64,000 nt of DNA from NCBI GenBank assembly GCA_003342895.1, contig PTFA01000055.1, forward strand, positions 4,657,877-4,721,876, read 5' to 3'. Below the pieces are notes generated by a model. It did not search any database, was not told where the DNA came from, and saw only the letters and a list, made by a program, of their open reading frames with translations. The stretch is from Casuarius casuarius (Eukaryota > Chordata > Aves > Casuariiformes > Casuariidae). Shown piece by piece: positions 36,860-47,949 of this stretch. Position 1 is the first letter of the stretch. The number at the start of each line of letters is the position of its first letter. The translations under genes and the position numbers were made by a program.

Positions 36860-37060
36860 TCTTCATTTGATTCCTACTATTAAATAAATTAAAATAAATG
36901 GTTCCTCAGAGAAGAAGGAAGCACAAGAAAAATACAGTAATGAGGAAGAATCGGACAGTGATTTGTAGGATCATTATGGCATACCTAATGCTTGCCAAGC
37001 TCCGCGACCGCGTGGAGCGAACACGTCAGTGGTTATGCAAATAGGTCGAAGAATTCAACT
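36860..37060. promoter_or_regulatory. Candidate conserved noncoding element with CpG core and POU octamer
   Basis: AT-rich DNA surrounds a short core at about 37000-37050 that keeps seven CpG in about 50 bases (for example CCGCGACCGCGTGGAGCGAA). Beside it is an exact octamer ATGCAAAT at 37035-37042. CpG retention inside AT-rich DNA suggests selection or an unmethylated state. No coding frame is apparent. Confidence 0.35.
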
Positions 37061-37069
37061 TTTTCTTCT

Positions 37070-37950
37070 GTATGTGAAAGTGGGAGATTTTCATTGTGTA
37101 ACCTGTTCATCCTACTTGTGGGGAGTATTCAGAGACCTTTTCCATTGCCCTAAGCCCCTCTGTTAAGTTTGTGGGTTGCTATGACAGCAAGAGTTGCTGA
37201 CACTTGCCTTCAAAGACCTTCAACCAATCTGGAGTCTCTTTCAAAACTCTGAACTTCAGGGCCAAAAACATGGCAATAGAATTCAAGGATTTTGAACCTG
37301 TGTTGAATTAAATAGCCTGAGGCAAGGAATTGCTACAAGTAATGATGAAGTTATGCTAGATCCCAAAGAAAAGAAAAGAGAGAAATGACGAAAAGGGTCT
37401 GAGCCAGCTAAGACATAAAATGTTGTGAAATCAGTTCCTAACAAAGGAAATGTCATGTGGATTAAAAGCATTAGAGCTATAACTAGGAAAAATGGAGGAA
37501 TAAAATGTATGGGATCAGTTTTTAATAACTAAAAAAGCTACTTAACAGATTGTTCTTAAAAATAATAATTAAAAATAATGCAGCCTAGCCTATTTCTAGT
37601 TCCAAGCACTCCTATTCCATCTGGACAGCAGACTGACTGGAAACGGGAAAAGTAAAACATTGCTATTAATAAAATAACCACCTCCTAAAAGACTCCAATA
37701 GAGATCAGCGAGGATGCTCAGTAGTAGAGGATCTAATAATGAGAAAGTCCCAGCTATCTTTTTCAAATTAAAACTCAAGATTAAACCTCTAGGTAACCTA
37801 CCTCAGGTTAGAGCAATAAACAGTCTTATTATTTTACTCACAGATCTTTATGGCTTCTTTCCTGATGTACAATACCTTTATTATACTCGTCCCAGATTTC
37901 TCTTGAATAGCAGTTGTCAATATTGCACAATTTTGCTAAATTGTAGTATG
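37070..37950. other. Unannotated AT-rich sequence
   Basis: No gene was recognised. The last 80 bases may belong to the neighbouring CR1 copy, but similarity there is too weak to include. Confidence 0.4.
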
Positions 37951-37959
37951 GATGATCTT

Positions 37960-38505
37960 TCTGTACAGTAGCTCCATCTTAAAAATAGTTTGGTTCCTCG
38001 CCCCTGTTTTTTTTTTAGAGGGTTCTTACTTCCTTCTTATTTCCATCTTACGTATATTCCTGTCCATCTTATATGTGTTTCCTCTTGCACCAACACTGTC
38101 CCTTTGCTTAAATAGCATTTCCCTCTCCTCTGTGTTTGTACAGACAGAGGGGACAAATGACATTGAGCTCCCTTCTGTTGCATTTCATAGAGGCATGCAC
38201 CTTGCTGGTGGTTCAGATTCAACCACTGATTTTCTGATACCACACAGGTCTCTTTCTTTCTCTACTTTTTTGTTTCCAACTGATAAGACTTACATTTGCT
38301 AGTCAAAATTCTTGTCATTAGTCACATGACCTCCATTCTTAACTATAAATTTAATCCTAATTTCACTGCAGTCATCCCTAATGTCACCCAACGCTTCCTA
38401 GATAACATTGTGATCTTCACCTGCATCAATGATGCCTCACATCTCAGTGCTGCTAGTGTATTTAATTAGTACAGTACTAAATTTTGTGCCATGTGTGTCT
38501 ATGAG
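37960..38505 (-). mobile_element. CR1 LINE fragment (antisense), internally deleted
   Basis: Read as reverse complement, this matches the 3' half of an old CR1. CATCTTAAAAATAGTTTGGT and CTCTTGCACCAACACTGTCC, then TTGCTTAAATAGCATTTCCC, follow family order. After about 38130 the similarity jumps to a later block starting with TTTCCAACTGATAAGACT near 38273 and running to about 38500 (GACATCC-type order through the 3' part of the reverse transcriptase gene). Roughly 350 bases of the family sequence seem to be missing between the two blocks. A TG microsatellite abuts the end. Confidence 0.7.
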
Positions 38506-38534
38506 TGTGTGTGTGTGTGTGTATGCGTGTGTGT
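38505..38534. repeat. Interrupted (GT)n microsatellite
   Basis: Nine GT units, then ATGC, then four more GT units, followed by ACACAT. It lies exactly where recognisable CR1 similarity stops. Confidence 0.9.
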
Positions 38535-38539
38535 ACACA

Positions 38540-39280
38540 TACTTGTTTATACACAGACAGAGAGGAACCAAATGAGACTTTTATTTTTTTAAATACAAGA
38601 ATTCCCAGTTTATAAATGGGATTTTTCAATGGGATTTACAAATTAGGTAGCTGAGTCCTCTGGAATTTCCTTCTTCTTGAGGTATCTGACTCCTTTAGGC
38701 TGTCTTAAAAAAATTAACCTTACAGAAAAGAAAATGACTGGAGCAAATTCTGTTATATTTATGAATGCAAGCCAATATTTTTAAGGGCTCTGGACCAATT
38801 TAACTAAAGATGAGTTTGCATCATTAAATGAGAAACTGCATCCTTAATTATTTCCTCCTATTTTCTTGATAAGAGAGACTAAGCTGTGAAAATCCAGTGT
38901 GAGGAAATGTACAGCATCTAACTGCTAAAAGGATTGCATTTCTACCAGCCAAACTAGTGCACCGTCACCTTGGAGAGCAGGGAACTGTTGTCACTTCTCA
39001 CTCTGTTGATGGATAAGACGCAAAGTTAAATTTCAAGGTGGAGAAGCACCCAAGAGGTTGCTCAGACTCCCTTAATACATGAGATGTCTTTGACACAACT
39101 GCATAGGTTCTTCTGTACTTTTTATACAGCAGAGTTGATAAATGCATTAAATGCATAAAATATTTATTGGTTCTGGGACAGGATACAACACGACAAGAAA
39201 TGAGATCTTTCTCCACAATGCTACAACATATGAAAATTGAAACTGTATTTTTCCCCCCACTCAGAAGCATTATGCAAGTG
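38540..39280. other. Unannotated AT-leaning sequence
   Basis: No gene or recognised repeat was found. Confidence 0.4.
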
Positions 39281-39289
39281 ACAATTTTT

Positions 39290-39485
39290 TCTTTGAAGAA
39301 TTAAAGTACAGAAATACTCTGGCAATTGAAAGTTGCAGGTTTGCAGAATCAGTTAATATTTATTATGTTTTTAAATAAGTCATTGTGCAAATCGAGGAAA
39401 CAATATTGCTAGCCATTATCTCTTTAGTACATTCCAATTTAATGTCAGCCGCTAGGTAAGATTTAACAAGATACGTCAATTTAAC
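39290..39485. promoter_or_regulatory. Possible conserved noncoding element
   Basis: AT-rich DNA with motif-dense wording (GTTAATATTTATTATG, GTGCAAATC, ACAATATTG) and isolated CpG. The style resembles enhancers at 34-37 kb but with weaker signals. Compositional inference only. Confidence 0.18.
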
Positions 39486-39489
39486 TACA

Positions 39490-40560
39490 TCAAACTAGAT
39501 GACAAGAGGCTTCCAAGTCAGGAAAGGAATGAAAGTTTTGTGTGTGTGGTGAGAGGTGGGGGGCAGAGCTGTTCTCATTGCATGCCGTGTGCACTAAAAC
39601 AGTGTTTAATTATTTAAGTGAATTGAGGAAACTCACTGACTTATAGGTTTAGGTACCAGTATCCTCTCTTTAACAGCAAAGTAGGTGCAAGACAACCACT
39701 GGAGGTGTAGCTCCAGAGTGCTGCCTTCAGTGGTGGTCTGGGACACTCCTGGCTGCTGGTGGCTCAATCTCCATGTCCACCTAACCCAACACCTCTGTTA
39801 AGCTCTGTCATCGAAGGGGCCACCTGGGATAGCTAACACCTGTCATCAAAGCACACAGACCCTCAGGTTCGTTGTCACCATATGCAGACATCGCACCCAG
39901 CACCCACTGCATTTAAACCATGGCAAAGACATCACCAGTCTTCTGAGTGTCTCGTTCCCCGTCATGGGTAGAAAAACCACCCTCGTGCCAGGGCTGTTGA
40001 GCAGAGCCATACCAGAGGGCTGGGGGGAGGCATGCTGGTGACCCCCAGCTCAGGATCTCCAGGTGGCAGCAGATGAATACATCAGAGGTGCCAGGGAGGT
40101 CATTAGGCCCTGGGCTTTAAATAGGAAAGGACTAAGACACTGTTTTCAATTGCTGAAAAGTTTGCATCCATTCCAAATTGTAATTTAGCTGAAGCAGATT
40201 CATATTTCCAGTGCAGAAAATTACAGTGTTTGTGTGTTTGCATGCACGGATGTGTAAATGCAATCATGAACGATTGTCAGGGATTCTGAGAAGGTATAAA
40301 TCATAAAAAACATTACTGACACTTAATCAGCCTTTGTAATATGCTTTGTAATTCCACTAAGAAATTAACTGTAACTGGAAAATGGAAATTCTTTGTTATT
40401 AGCATGTTGTATTCTGTATGGAAAAACTTGCCATCCCCTGAACACTGGTGTGTCAGCTCGCGGGGAGCTAACAGCACATGGCAGCTCTCAGGACCACATT
40501 CAGGGATCTGCTTTTCTGTATTCTTCAGGATGGAAGATACAGAGCTGCGTGGCACCTCCT
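39490..40560. other. Unannotated sequence, no gene seen
   Basis: A GC-richer portion at 39690-40120 carries no recognised frame. The rest is AT-leaning. Confidence 0.4.
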
Positions 40561-41816
40561 ACAACACTGAATTTAGTCCTGTGGCCTCACGAGCATATTG
40601 CATATCATCCCTTTATCCTGATCCATCTTAAAGCTAGTTAGATTTCTGTCTCCCAATATTTCTATTACTGTAGGTAGTCACTCCTCGGATGACTGGAAAC
40701 TTCCTCCTGATTTTCAGCCTGTGGATATTTGTGCTCATTTGATACCTTTTGCTCTCCTTCTGACACTGTCATTTAGCTTAAATAGCTCTTCTCCTTCCCC
40801 AGTATTTATAAATAGCAGTTCTAGTGCCTTTTAGCTTTTATTTGCTAAAATAGACAAGCTGTATTTGCCTCCACTCCCAAAAGAGGGTCTCCAATTCCCT
40901 CGTTGTGCCAGTTGTCTTCATACCTGTTTCTGTTTTAACTCATGTTCCTTGAAACACAGCAGCCTCAACTGTATATGGGTGTTGTCTCCCCGAGGCCTTG
41001 TCTACTGGCACTGCTGCTCCTTATACACCATTGGTTTGTATTTGCTTTTCTTGTGTGGCCACATCTTATTAGTAGCAAATGTCATCCTTGGGGAGATCAA
41101 TATATCTAAATCTCCCTCCTAAACTATCACTTCCAAGGGATGAAGTCCCAGTTTTTAGCAGAAATCTGTATAATCTCCAAGTTCCTCATCTTGCATTTGG
41201 ATGTTTAAATTTAATCCTGTTTTGTAGTCTTGATCGCGGTTTCTTTCATTTTTACTTCTGTGATATTCTGATTGTCATTCATTCCATAGCCCTACTTTCT
41301 GTGTTATGGTAAAAGAATGAATTAATATCTGTTCTGAAACATATTGATAAGAAGCTACATTGACAAATCTCTGCACCTATACTTTTCTTCCAGACAGGTA
41401 TGTTGTTTTATCTTTCTCTTGGCTAGATTCATGCGTATCTTAAAATTATTTGACTCACTCCTATTTTTACCATTCTAACTAGTAAGTTCTCATGTGGCAC
41501 AATATTAAATAATAAGCAAATAATAGATTTTATGGAGATCCAGTTTAGATTTAATCTAACTTCTATTAAAAAAAAATAATACTTTAGTAAAACAGGATAA
41601 GTTGCTCTGACATGATTTACCTTTAGAAAACTTCTTTTGCACCATCAGTCTAATAGTCCTGTAGTTCAGTTTCTTTTTCCTCTTTCCTTAAATATAGATG
41701 CTACGTATGCTATTCTGCAGTCATGCAGCATTACTTCAATTTGAAAGATTTATAAAAAATTCTTCTATTTCACGTGCCAGTTCTTTTACTACTGCGGGTG
41801 GTGATTGTCTGTCCTT

Positions 41817-41834
41817 CCCCCCTGCCCCCCCCCC
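41817..41834. repeat. C-run next to assembly gap
   Basis: Six C, then TG, then ten C. On the minus strand this is a G-run that may fold into a G-quadruplex or stall polymerase. It lies 12 bases before the N gap and probably caused it. Confidence 0.8.
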
Positions 41835-41846
41835 ATGATGGATCTA

Positions 41847-41877
41847 NNNNNNNNNNNNNNNNNNNNNNNNNNNNNNN
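41847..41877. other. Assembly gap of 31 N
   Basis: Thirty-one undetermined bases inside the long CR1 copy, immediately after the C-run. The true length of the missing sequence may differ from 31. Confidence 0.99.
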
Positions 41878-42119
41878 CAGTTGAATACATTAAGTTCTTT
41901 TAGTTTTCTTTGCCTACTCCTTATATCTTTTTGAAAATGGCAGTTTATCCAGGCATGTCTGAAGTCTTTCCATTTTTTTCTCTCTTCTTAATTCCAATAG
42001 TTTTTCTATCTTTTACTTCAGGGAATTCCTGGATTCCACACAGTCAGTTTCTTCAGCACTTCAAACTGATTTTACCAACTTGTTTCCTTTATTTTGCAGT
42101 TTGTCCTTTCTAAATAGAA

Positions 42120-42840
42120 AATACTCTAGACTTATTTTTGTTTAGCCCTCCATTTAATTTAAACTGAATCTTCTCATGTCAAGTTAATCTTAGTTTATCT
42201 TCTATGATCGATTGTCCTGTAATTTTCTCACTACCTACCAAACACATGCCTGACATAGTATTATCTCTAGTAGGTTTCAGTGATTATTTGGCAAAGATGT
42301 CTGTCAGCTATCACATCCAAGAAAAAGTAAGCAGTACCATCGGTTGTTGCATTTGCTTCTTAATCTATATCTGGGAAGTGAATGACACAATAATAATACA
42401 TCCCTGGCAGTATTTATCTCTCTAGTAGCATTACAGAGATCTTCATCCATTTCTAAATCTGACCCTGTAGATGACAACAAATACTATTCCAGAAAAACTT
42501 TGGAATTTAATACTTAGATATAAATCAGTTAGTTCAGACAAATTCAGTTCTTTCACAGATTATAAGACCTCTCTGACCAATGTTCACACCCTTATAAGTG
42601 TATTTCCTTTCTCCATACTATCCATCTGTTGATGATCCTTGACCTATTGCCACATCTTTCTTTTTTTAACCTGATTTTCCAATCTTTGTATGTCAAAACC
42701 CAAAAAGGAGATTGCGTCTCTCCTGCTTTTTATGTCATTCCAAGTATTTTAAAGCAGAGCCATATATCTAGCCAAATTGCAATTACATTACAAAGAAGAT
42801 TAGCTATGCAACAGTGTCCAATAGGCTCTTCAGAGAGCTG
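42120..42840 (-). mobile_element. Possible 5' continuation of the long CR1 copy, or another old repeat
   Basis: This stretch has the same AT-rich decayed character and follows the CR1 copy without a visible boundary. In a minus-strand CR1 the endonuclease part of ORF2 would lie here. I could not match any point securely, so it may be a different ancient repeat or unique DNA. Confidence 0.25.
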
Positions 42841-42846
42841 CTGTAG

Positions 42847-42866
42847 AAATAAATAAATAAATAAAT
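42847..42866. repeat. (AAAT)5 microsatellite
   Basis: Five perfect AAAT units. It may mark the junction of an insertion with flanking sequence. Confidence 0.9.
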
Positions 42867-42869
42867 TAC

Positions 42870-45800
42870 TAGCATAATAATTGCTCCTGATGTCACATCA
42901 TAGATGTCATCATGTGCTCAATAAGGTAAGAGCTGCTCAGCTTAATCTTACAGTCTTTTTCCTTGCTTAAATGTCACACAATGACACTACTAATACAAAA
43001 AGAGATGTCAGAAGTGGTTATAATTAGATAACATTAGGCAGATTAGAATATTTCTGTCTAAAATCCTCATGCAGAATGCTGGCTCCAATCCATCCAGAAT
43101 AAACTGCTTTTCTGTGGTACACGGTAGATTAGACAAAATATACAGTCGTCATTATACCATTCCACATTCAAAAATATTGTCATGAAAAATGGCAAATAAA
43201 TGATAATTTTACTATTTTATTGTACCAATTGTGCAAATAAAATATAACCTTTTCAGTTTTCAGGTGATCTCTTTGACTTTTGAAATCACATAATCTTGAC
43301 ATAAATAATGGTTCATTATACTCTAACAAAGGCACCTAGGAAATTAATCTGCAGCATTAAGGCTCTGAGAGACAAGTTCTGGAAAACAGTGCTGCAGAGG
43401 TCTCGTAAGCTACCACCACAATTGTCTTTTTGGCTTCCTTTTTGGAAGTCAGCATCTCAGTTACAGAGCTGGTAGAGCAGAGTGTGTCTCCCCACCTTGG
43501 CTGCTCCAGGGCACATACTGGTGCGTTCGCTTAATCTGCTGAAGGAGGTACATCATTACCTCACATGTTTCTTCTGCCAGCCCTGCTATGCAAGGTGTGT
43601 TGCTCAGTAGGGAGCGATAGCAAACTGCTGATGAACTGACAGTATCTTCAGCTGAAGCAGCTGTGAGCCAATGCCCATATCAGATCCCCAACACCCATAG
43701 GTGCTAGACAAGGACTTAGATTTGAAGCATGAAAATTTGCAACTTGCAGACCTGTTAGATACAGTTCAGATTTTGAAGACAGCTGATGTTTTGTTTATTT
43801 ATGCGAATTGTTTAATTTCAGTTCTGATCCCATTAAGATGAAGGCTCTTTCCTTGTATTCTTGGTACTACCTTCGTGTTTTTTTAATGATGACAGAGGGT
43901 TGAGCAGGCAAAGATATTCTTTGCCCCATAGGATCTAAGAGATAGAAACAGAAAAGGGACAGTGCCTTGGGAAAGACAACGACAGCTCTTAAATATGTTC
44001 CCCTATCTTTCTTGAGAATATTAGTATGGAAAGAAATGCCTGCATACCTGCCAAATCTAAGAGGGCTGCTTTTTCTCATATTATATATTTTCTAACATTC
44101 AGTCCTAAAAATTCACAGTAGACATCCTCTGAATACATCCTGTCTCACACACCCTTCTGTACCTATTCATGCTCAAATCCTGTACCGAGTACAAATCCTA
44201 TTCATCACTAACCACATTCTTTTGGCACATATACTGGTACCAAAGAATGGTAGATCAGCCTCTGTATAGCTTCTGATGGAAAATATTAATTCAGAAAGGG
44301 AACAGCAGCCACTGCGCCATTATTTCTGAATAGGTACCTTTGTTTCCTATCAGTCTTTGGGGTTGAAGAATTCACATACTTCTCAACATGGGTGCATTTA
44401 TCAGGCTACTTTAATTAATTTGCTGGCAGCTACTAGCTTATCATTATGTCGCAGGTATTGCACATCCCACCTAACTATTTTAAGTTGTTGCTCAGTGCAC
44501 CTCTGTGTGCAACATCCGTTCCTTAAAAAGAAATCCATGGCTGAGGCAATCTCCAGGAATGTCTCTGTGGCTGGTGTTGCTCTGCCCATCGGGGGCATAT
44601 GAAGTCTCCAGAAGGTTGAAAAGCAGTCCTCTCCCCTCCCATCAGGTTGTTTCCCCAGCTTTGCTTTTACCTCAGCAGCTGAAGATGGGGTCTGCTTTTC
44701 CATTCCACAGTTTTGTGGCTGGAGTAACCACAGATAGCAAGTAGGAAAGATGGAAAGATATTGCAGGGCTATAGCTTGAGATAGATAAAGTTGTTTTATT
44801 TGTAAAGCTGGTGGCCTATAATTCTAGGTCAGCCACCTTCAACCTTTTTTAACTTCTGTGGAGGGAACCATGGGGCACATGGCAGAAAGGTGCAGTGGCC
44901 ACACTCTGGCCAATGTCCCATCTGGCCGGTGTGGAGAAAAAGCCCCCAGCTGTGCTGACTGGTACATGTGGCCAGAGGTGTAGATTTTGACTTGAATGCA
45001 GGGGGGATATGGAGGTGACTGCTAAATAAGATGCCATCCAGGGAGGGCTAGCAATATTAGATGGCAGTTGCAGACACAGAGGACTCCAGGCAGCCTTCTC
45101 CTCTCTCTTCTCTGAACAAAACCAAAACCCTTCCAGCTGAAGGAGGTGCTGATGGCTCCCGTGCTCCTGGCGGTTAGGCTCCCCGATGTGTCTCAGGTGA
45201 CAGGACACTGCTGTGGCAGCCCTCTCAGTGGGGCCAGGCACGTGAGGGAGGACTGTGCCAGAAGACACTTTGTTAGCCTCTCTGGCTGTGATTAGGTAGC
45301 TTGTGATAAAATGTCTATTTACTCTTTCTATGGCCATATTCATGCTGTGATTCCCACACTGGTTTGGTGTTACCTCTTTTTGCTGCAGTAAAGTTTTCTT
45401 CTCCCAGCATCCCACAAGACAGAGGTGTACAGAAGAGGTCTGTGGACAGAAGTACAGCCTTTTTGTGTCGACAGTAAGTGACTCCAGAATTGTTGGAGAA
45501 CAGCTTAAGTTCGGTGTACTCAGTTAGTACCTTAACTATTAAAGTTCACCCAAACCAGCTATATATTTACTGATTTCACAGAAGGTAATGCATGGCCCAG
45601 GACGTACATACCACGCGGCAGAAGGAAAGGACAGCTGCAGAAACAAGTGCCCTACAGTGGTAGATGAAAAAGACAAAGACCTGAGTTCACTTTCCAAACT
45701 TCTGGAAACGGTTTATCAGCAACTGTTTTTCTAGATCCTAGTGGGTGTCAGCTTCCCAGGCTCTCTCCTCAGTTTCTCCTTGCTCTAAGTGAGAAAGGAG

Positions 45801-46600
45801 GAACATCAGGGAAATCTTTCCTACAGTGTTCTAAGAAGAGCCATGGTTTGAACAGCTGGCATTTTAAAATGTGATATATTTGCCAGGGTCTTCTGCAAGG
45901 TCTGTGCTCTTTGCATCTTCTGTAACGGGAAATCTTGCCACCCATCCCTTAGGGCTGGTATACAGCACCACACAGAATCTGTTTTTAATTAAACTGATGT
46001 AACCTCTGTGTGCGGATTTAAAAAAAAAGCCTTCAAATGGGTTATATGAATTTAACCTGTTCCTATAAATTCAACAGTGCAAGACAGCCCAAGATAAGCA
46101 AGGTTTCAACTGATATGGGTGTCTACATATTCATTAATGACAAATGGTGTAATTTATATCAGCTGAATTAAGCCAATGCAGCTTTATGCAATATAAAATT
46201 ACAGCTTTAGTCATAATAACATAACTTTGTAGAGGGCTGACATCAGATAAAGAACTGGTAAATGAAATCTATTTGTGTATCCAAAAACCTTGCTAGCATG
46301 CATTGCAAGAGCTTACTAGGAAGTCTAAATAATTGCAGAGGGAAAGACAACGTTCCATCATGGTTTAGAAACTGGCAAAGTAGAGACAAAGATGAATGGA
46401 GATAGAATCATTTCCCAGCATGAAAGGAGCAATATATTGAGGCTAACGTGACTGGCATCATGACATGTCTTGTCTGGTTTTCTTCTATGTACTGTGAAGT
46501 AATTTGGTCCCATAGGCAATAGGGATAATTTTCAGCCCTGCCTTGGTAGACATAACCTGAGCTGGTCAAGAAATGTTAAGATATCTTTGCAGAAAAATAC
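42870..46600. other. Unannotated sequence, no gene seen
   Basis: The block 43130-43330 is AT-rich and enhancer-like in style but has no decisive motif. A 188-codon open frame on the minus strand at 44849-45415 has no recognisable product. The part at 45950-46200 has the wording of an old sauropsid interspersed repeat (AAACTGATGTAACCTCTGTG) but I cannot name the family. Confidence 0.35.
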
Positions 46601-46632
46601 AATATTAATTTCCATTCTGCAAGTTTAGAAGC

Positions 46633-46917
46633 TTTTTTTTTTTTTTTAATCATTCCAATAGTTTGGTGTCAGTCTATCAAAAAATCTTTGGGAAAAATTG
46701 GGTTGCTTTAGAGGAGCAAGGAGGAATTTGAAAGTCAGATTTCTTCTCTCCCAGTATCTCTCTTCCTTTCCCAGTTTGTCAGGTTCCTTTTTTTTTTTTT
46801 TTTTTTTTTTTTTAGATGATATTAGAATTCTGACTCTTACAGGTAGTAAGTTATCTTGATTTATTTATTTCTTTATTTATTTATTGGTGTACGTGTGGGG
46901 TTTTTTTTTTTTTTTTT
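46633..46917. repeat. Cluster of poly-T runs and TTTA repeats
   Basis: T runs of 15 (46633-46647), 26 (46788-46813) and 17 (46901-46917) bases occur within 285 bases, with an imperfect TTTA repeat at 46859-46885 between the last two. Avian CR1 elements do not have poly(A) tails, so these are not obvious CR1 ends. They could be slippage products, or minus-strand tails of processed transcripts, but no retrocopy body was recognised. Confidence 0.8.
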
Positions 46918-47169
46918 AATTAAGCCATTGGAAGAAAGATAGAAAATGGATGAAGAGAAAAGGATCCTTTTCCAACCAAAGGTTCTTTAAGAAGTTTCAG
47001 TGAGCTCTGTGGGGACTCATCATGGGTAACAACTACGCGGGAGAAGGAACAGACTAATTTTCTTTCTGTGTGATTGGAAATTGGTACAACATTTTGCAGT
47101 GCTTTAACACCTAAGGCACTACACCAGTCCCTCTTTTTTTTGTTCCTTTTTTTTCCTGTTTAATTTCTA

Positions 47170-47940
47170 CCCGTTTCACAGCCGTCAGTGCCGAGTGGCA
47201 GAGAAGCCCGTTTCGCCCTCCACCAGGCTGGGGCCACAGGGACCCCCAAAATCACCCTGCCAGCTGGGGCCCGGGGCCCTGATGCCTCCCCTGCTCCATA
47301 CGTGGGGCACCAGCGGGTGCAACTGGGTTTGGGCCGCTGCTATCCACGACCGGCGTTCGTGGGTGGCAAAGGAGGCGGCGGCCGCAGGCTGCCTGCAGCG
47401 ACCGCCCGAGTCCTGCCCGCCGAGGACGGGGACGTGCTGAGGAGCGACCTCGCGTGTGTGGTGGGGTAGGGCTTTCGAGTGCGGCGATACCGTCTCCCGC
47501 GGAGGCCGAGGGCCCCCTCAGCGATGAGTTACTGATCTGATTTTGTTTATGCAATCCATCTGCGCTGCAGAGGCTCGTCGCCCTCCCGCGCCTCGGCTGC
47601 GGCAGACACCTGGCGCGGCTCACCCCTAACTTCTTTACAGCCCCGGCTGATCCAGTTAGCGGCCGTGTGGCCGGGAGGTGGGCTGCTCTCCTGCCTGCCC
47701 AGCCTGCAGCATCATCAGTCAAACGCCAGATTGCAAGGGAATTTGACCCCGTGAACTCCCAGAAACTATTGAGTCACTCGTTTAAACTCACCCCGCGTAC
47801 CGCCTCGCTGGCGGGATGCCGGAGCTGTTTTCCAAGCAAAAGGGGAGAAACCCCCGTAGACCTTGCGCTGGGCCTCCTGCACGGGTTCGATAGGTTGGTG
47901 GCAGTCTCGGTCGGTGCCCTCGAGTTTCTGTCTGTGAAGG
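47170..47940. promoter_or_regulatory. CpG island without a recognisable gene
   Basis: I counted about 60 CpG by eye in about 770 bases, with clearly raised GC, the strongest island in the window. It starts right after a T-rich zone. An AT-rich insert at about 47525-47562 interrupts it. A splice-acceptor-like CTTCTTTACAG ends at 47640. Open frames of 93, 148 and 156 codons on both strands show no recognisable domain and fit GC bias. A promoter of a noncoding RNA, an alternative promoter of a distant gene or a developmental enhancer are all possible. Confidence 0.6.
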
Positions 47941-47949
47941 GCAGAGTTA

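Larger units (their letters stand above)
40565..42120 (-). mobile_element. CR1 LINE, long fragment spanning reverse transcriptase (antisense)
   Basis: Over about 1.5 kb the plus strand follows, in order, the reverse complement of an ancient CR1. ATCTTAAAGCTAGTTAGAT near 40625 marks the 3' region, and TCATTTAGCTTAAATAGC near 40770 follows. CTTCCAAGGGATGAAGTCCC near 41129, the CATGTGGCAC, GATCCAGTTTAG and GATTTACCTTTAG points at 41490-41630, CCTGTAGTTCAG near 41658 and CACGTGCCAGTTCTTTTACT near 41771 correspond to the ORF2 reverse transcriptase region. The copy is too decayed to encode protein. It is interrupted by an assembly gap at 41847-41877, and similarity fades after about 42100. Confidence 0.75.

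Noticed and set aside
44849..45415. 188-codon open frame on the minus strand
   Set aside because: No recognisable domain, residue pattern not protein-family-like, and no supporting splice or promoter context. It is within the length expected by chance in 64 kb.
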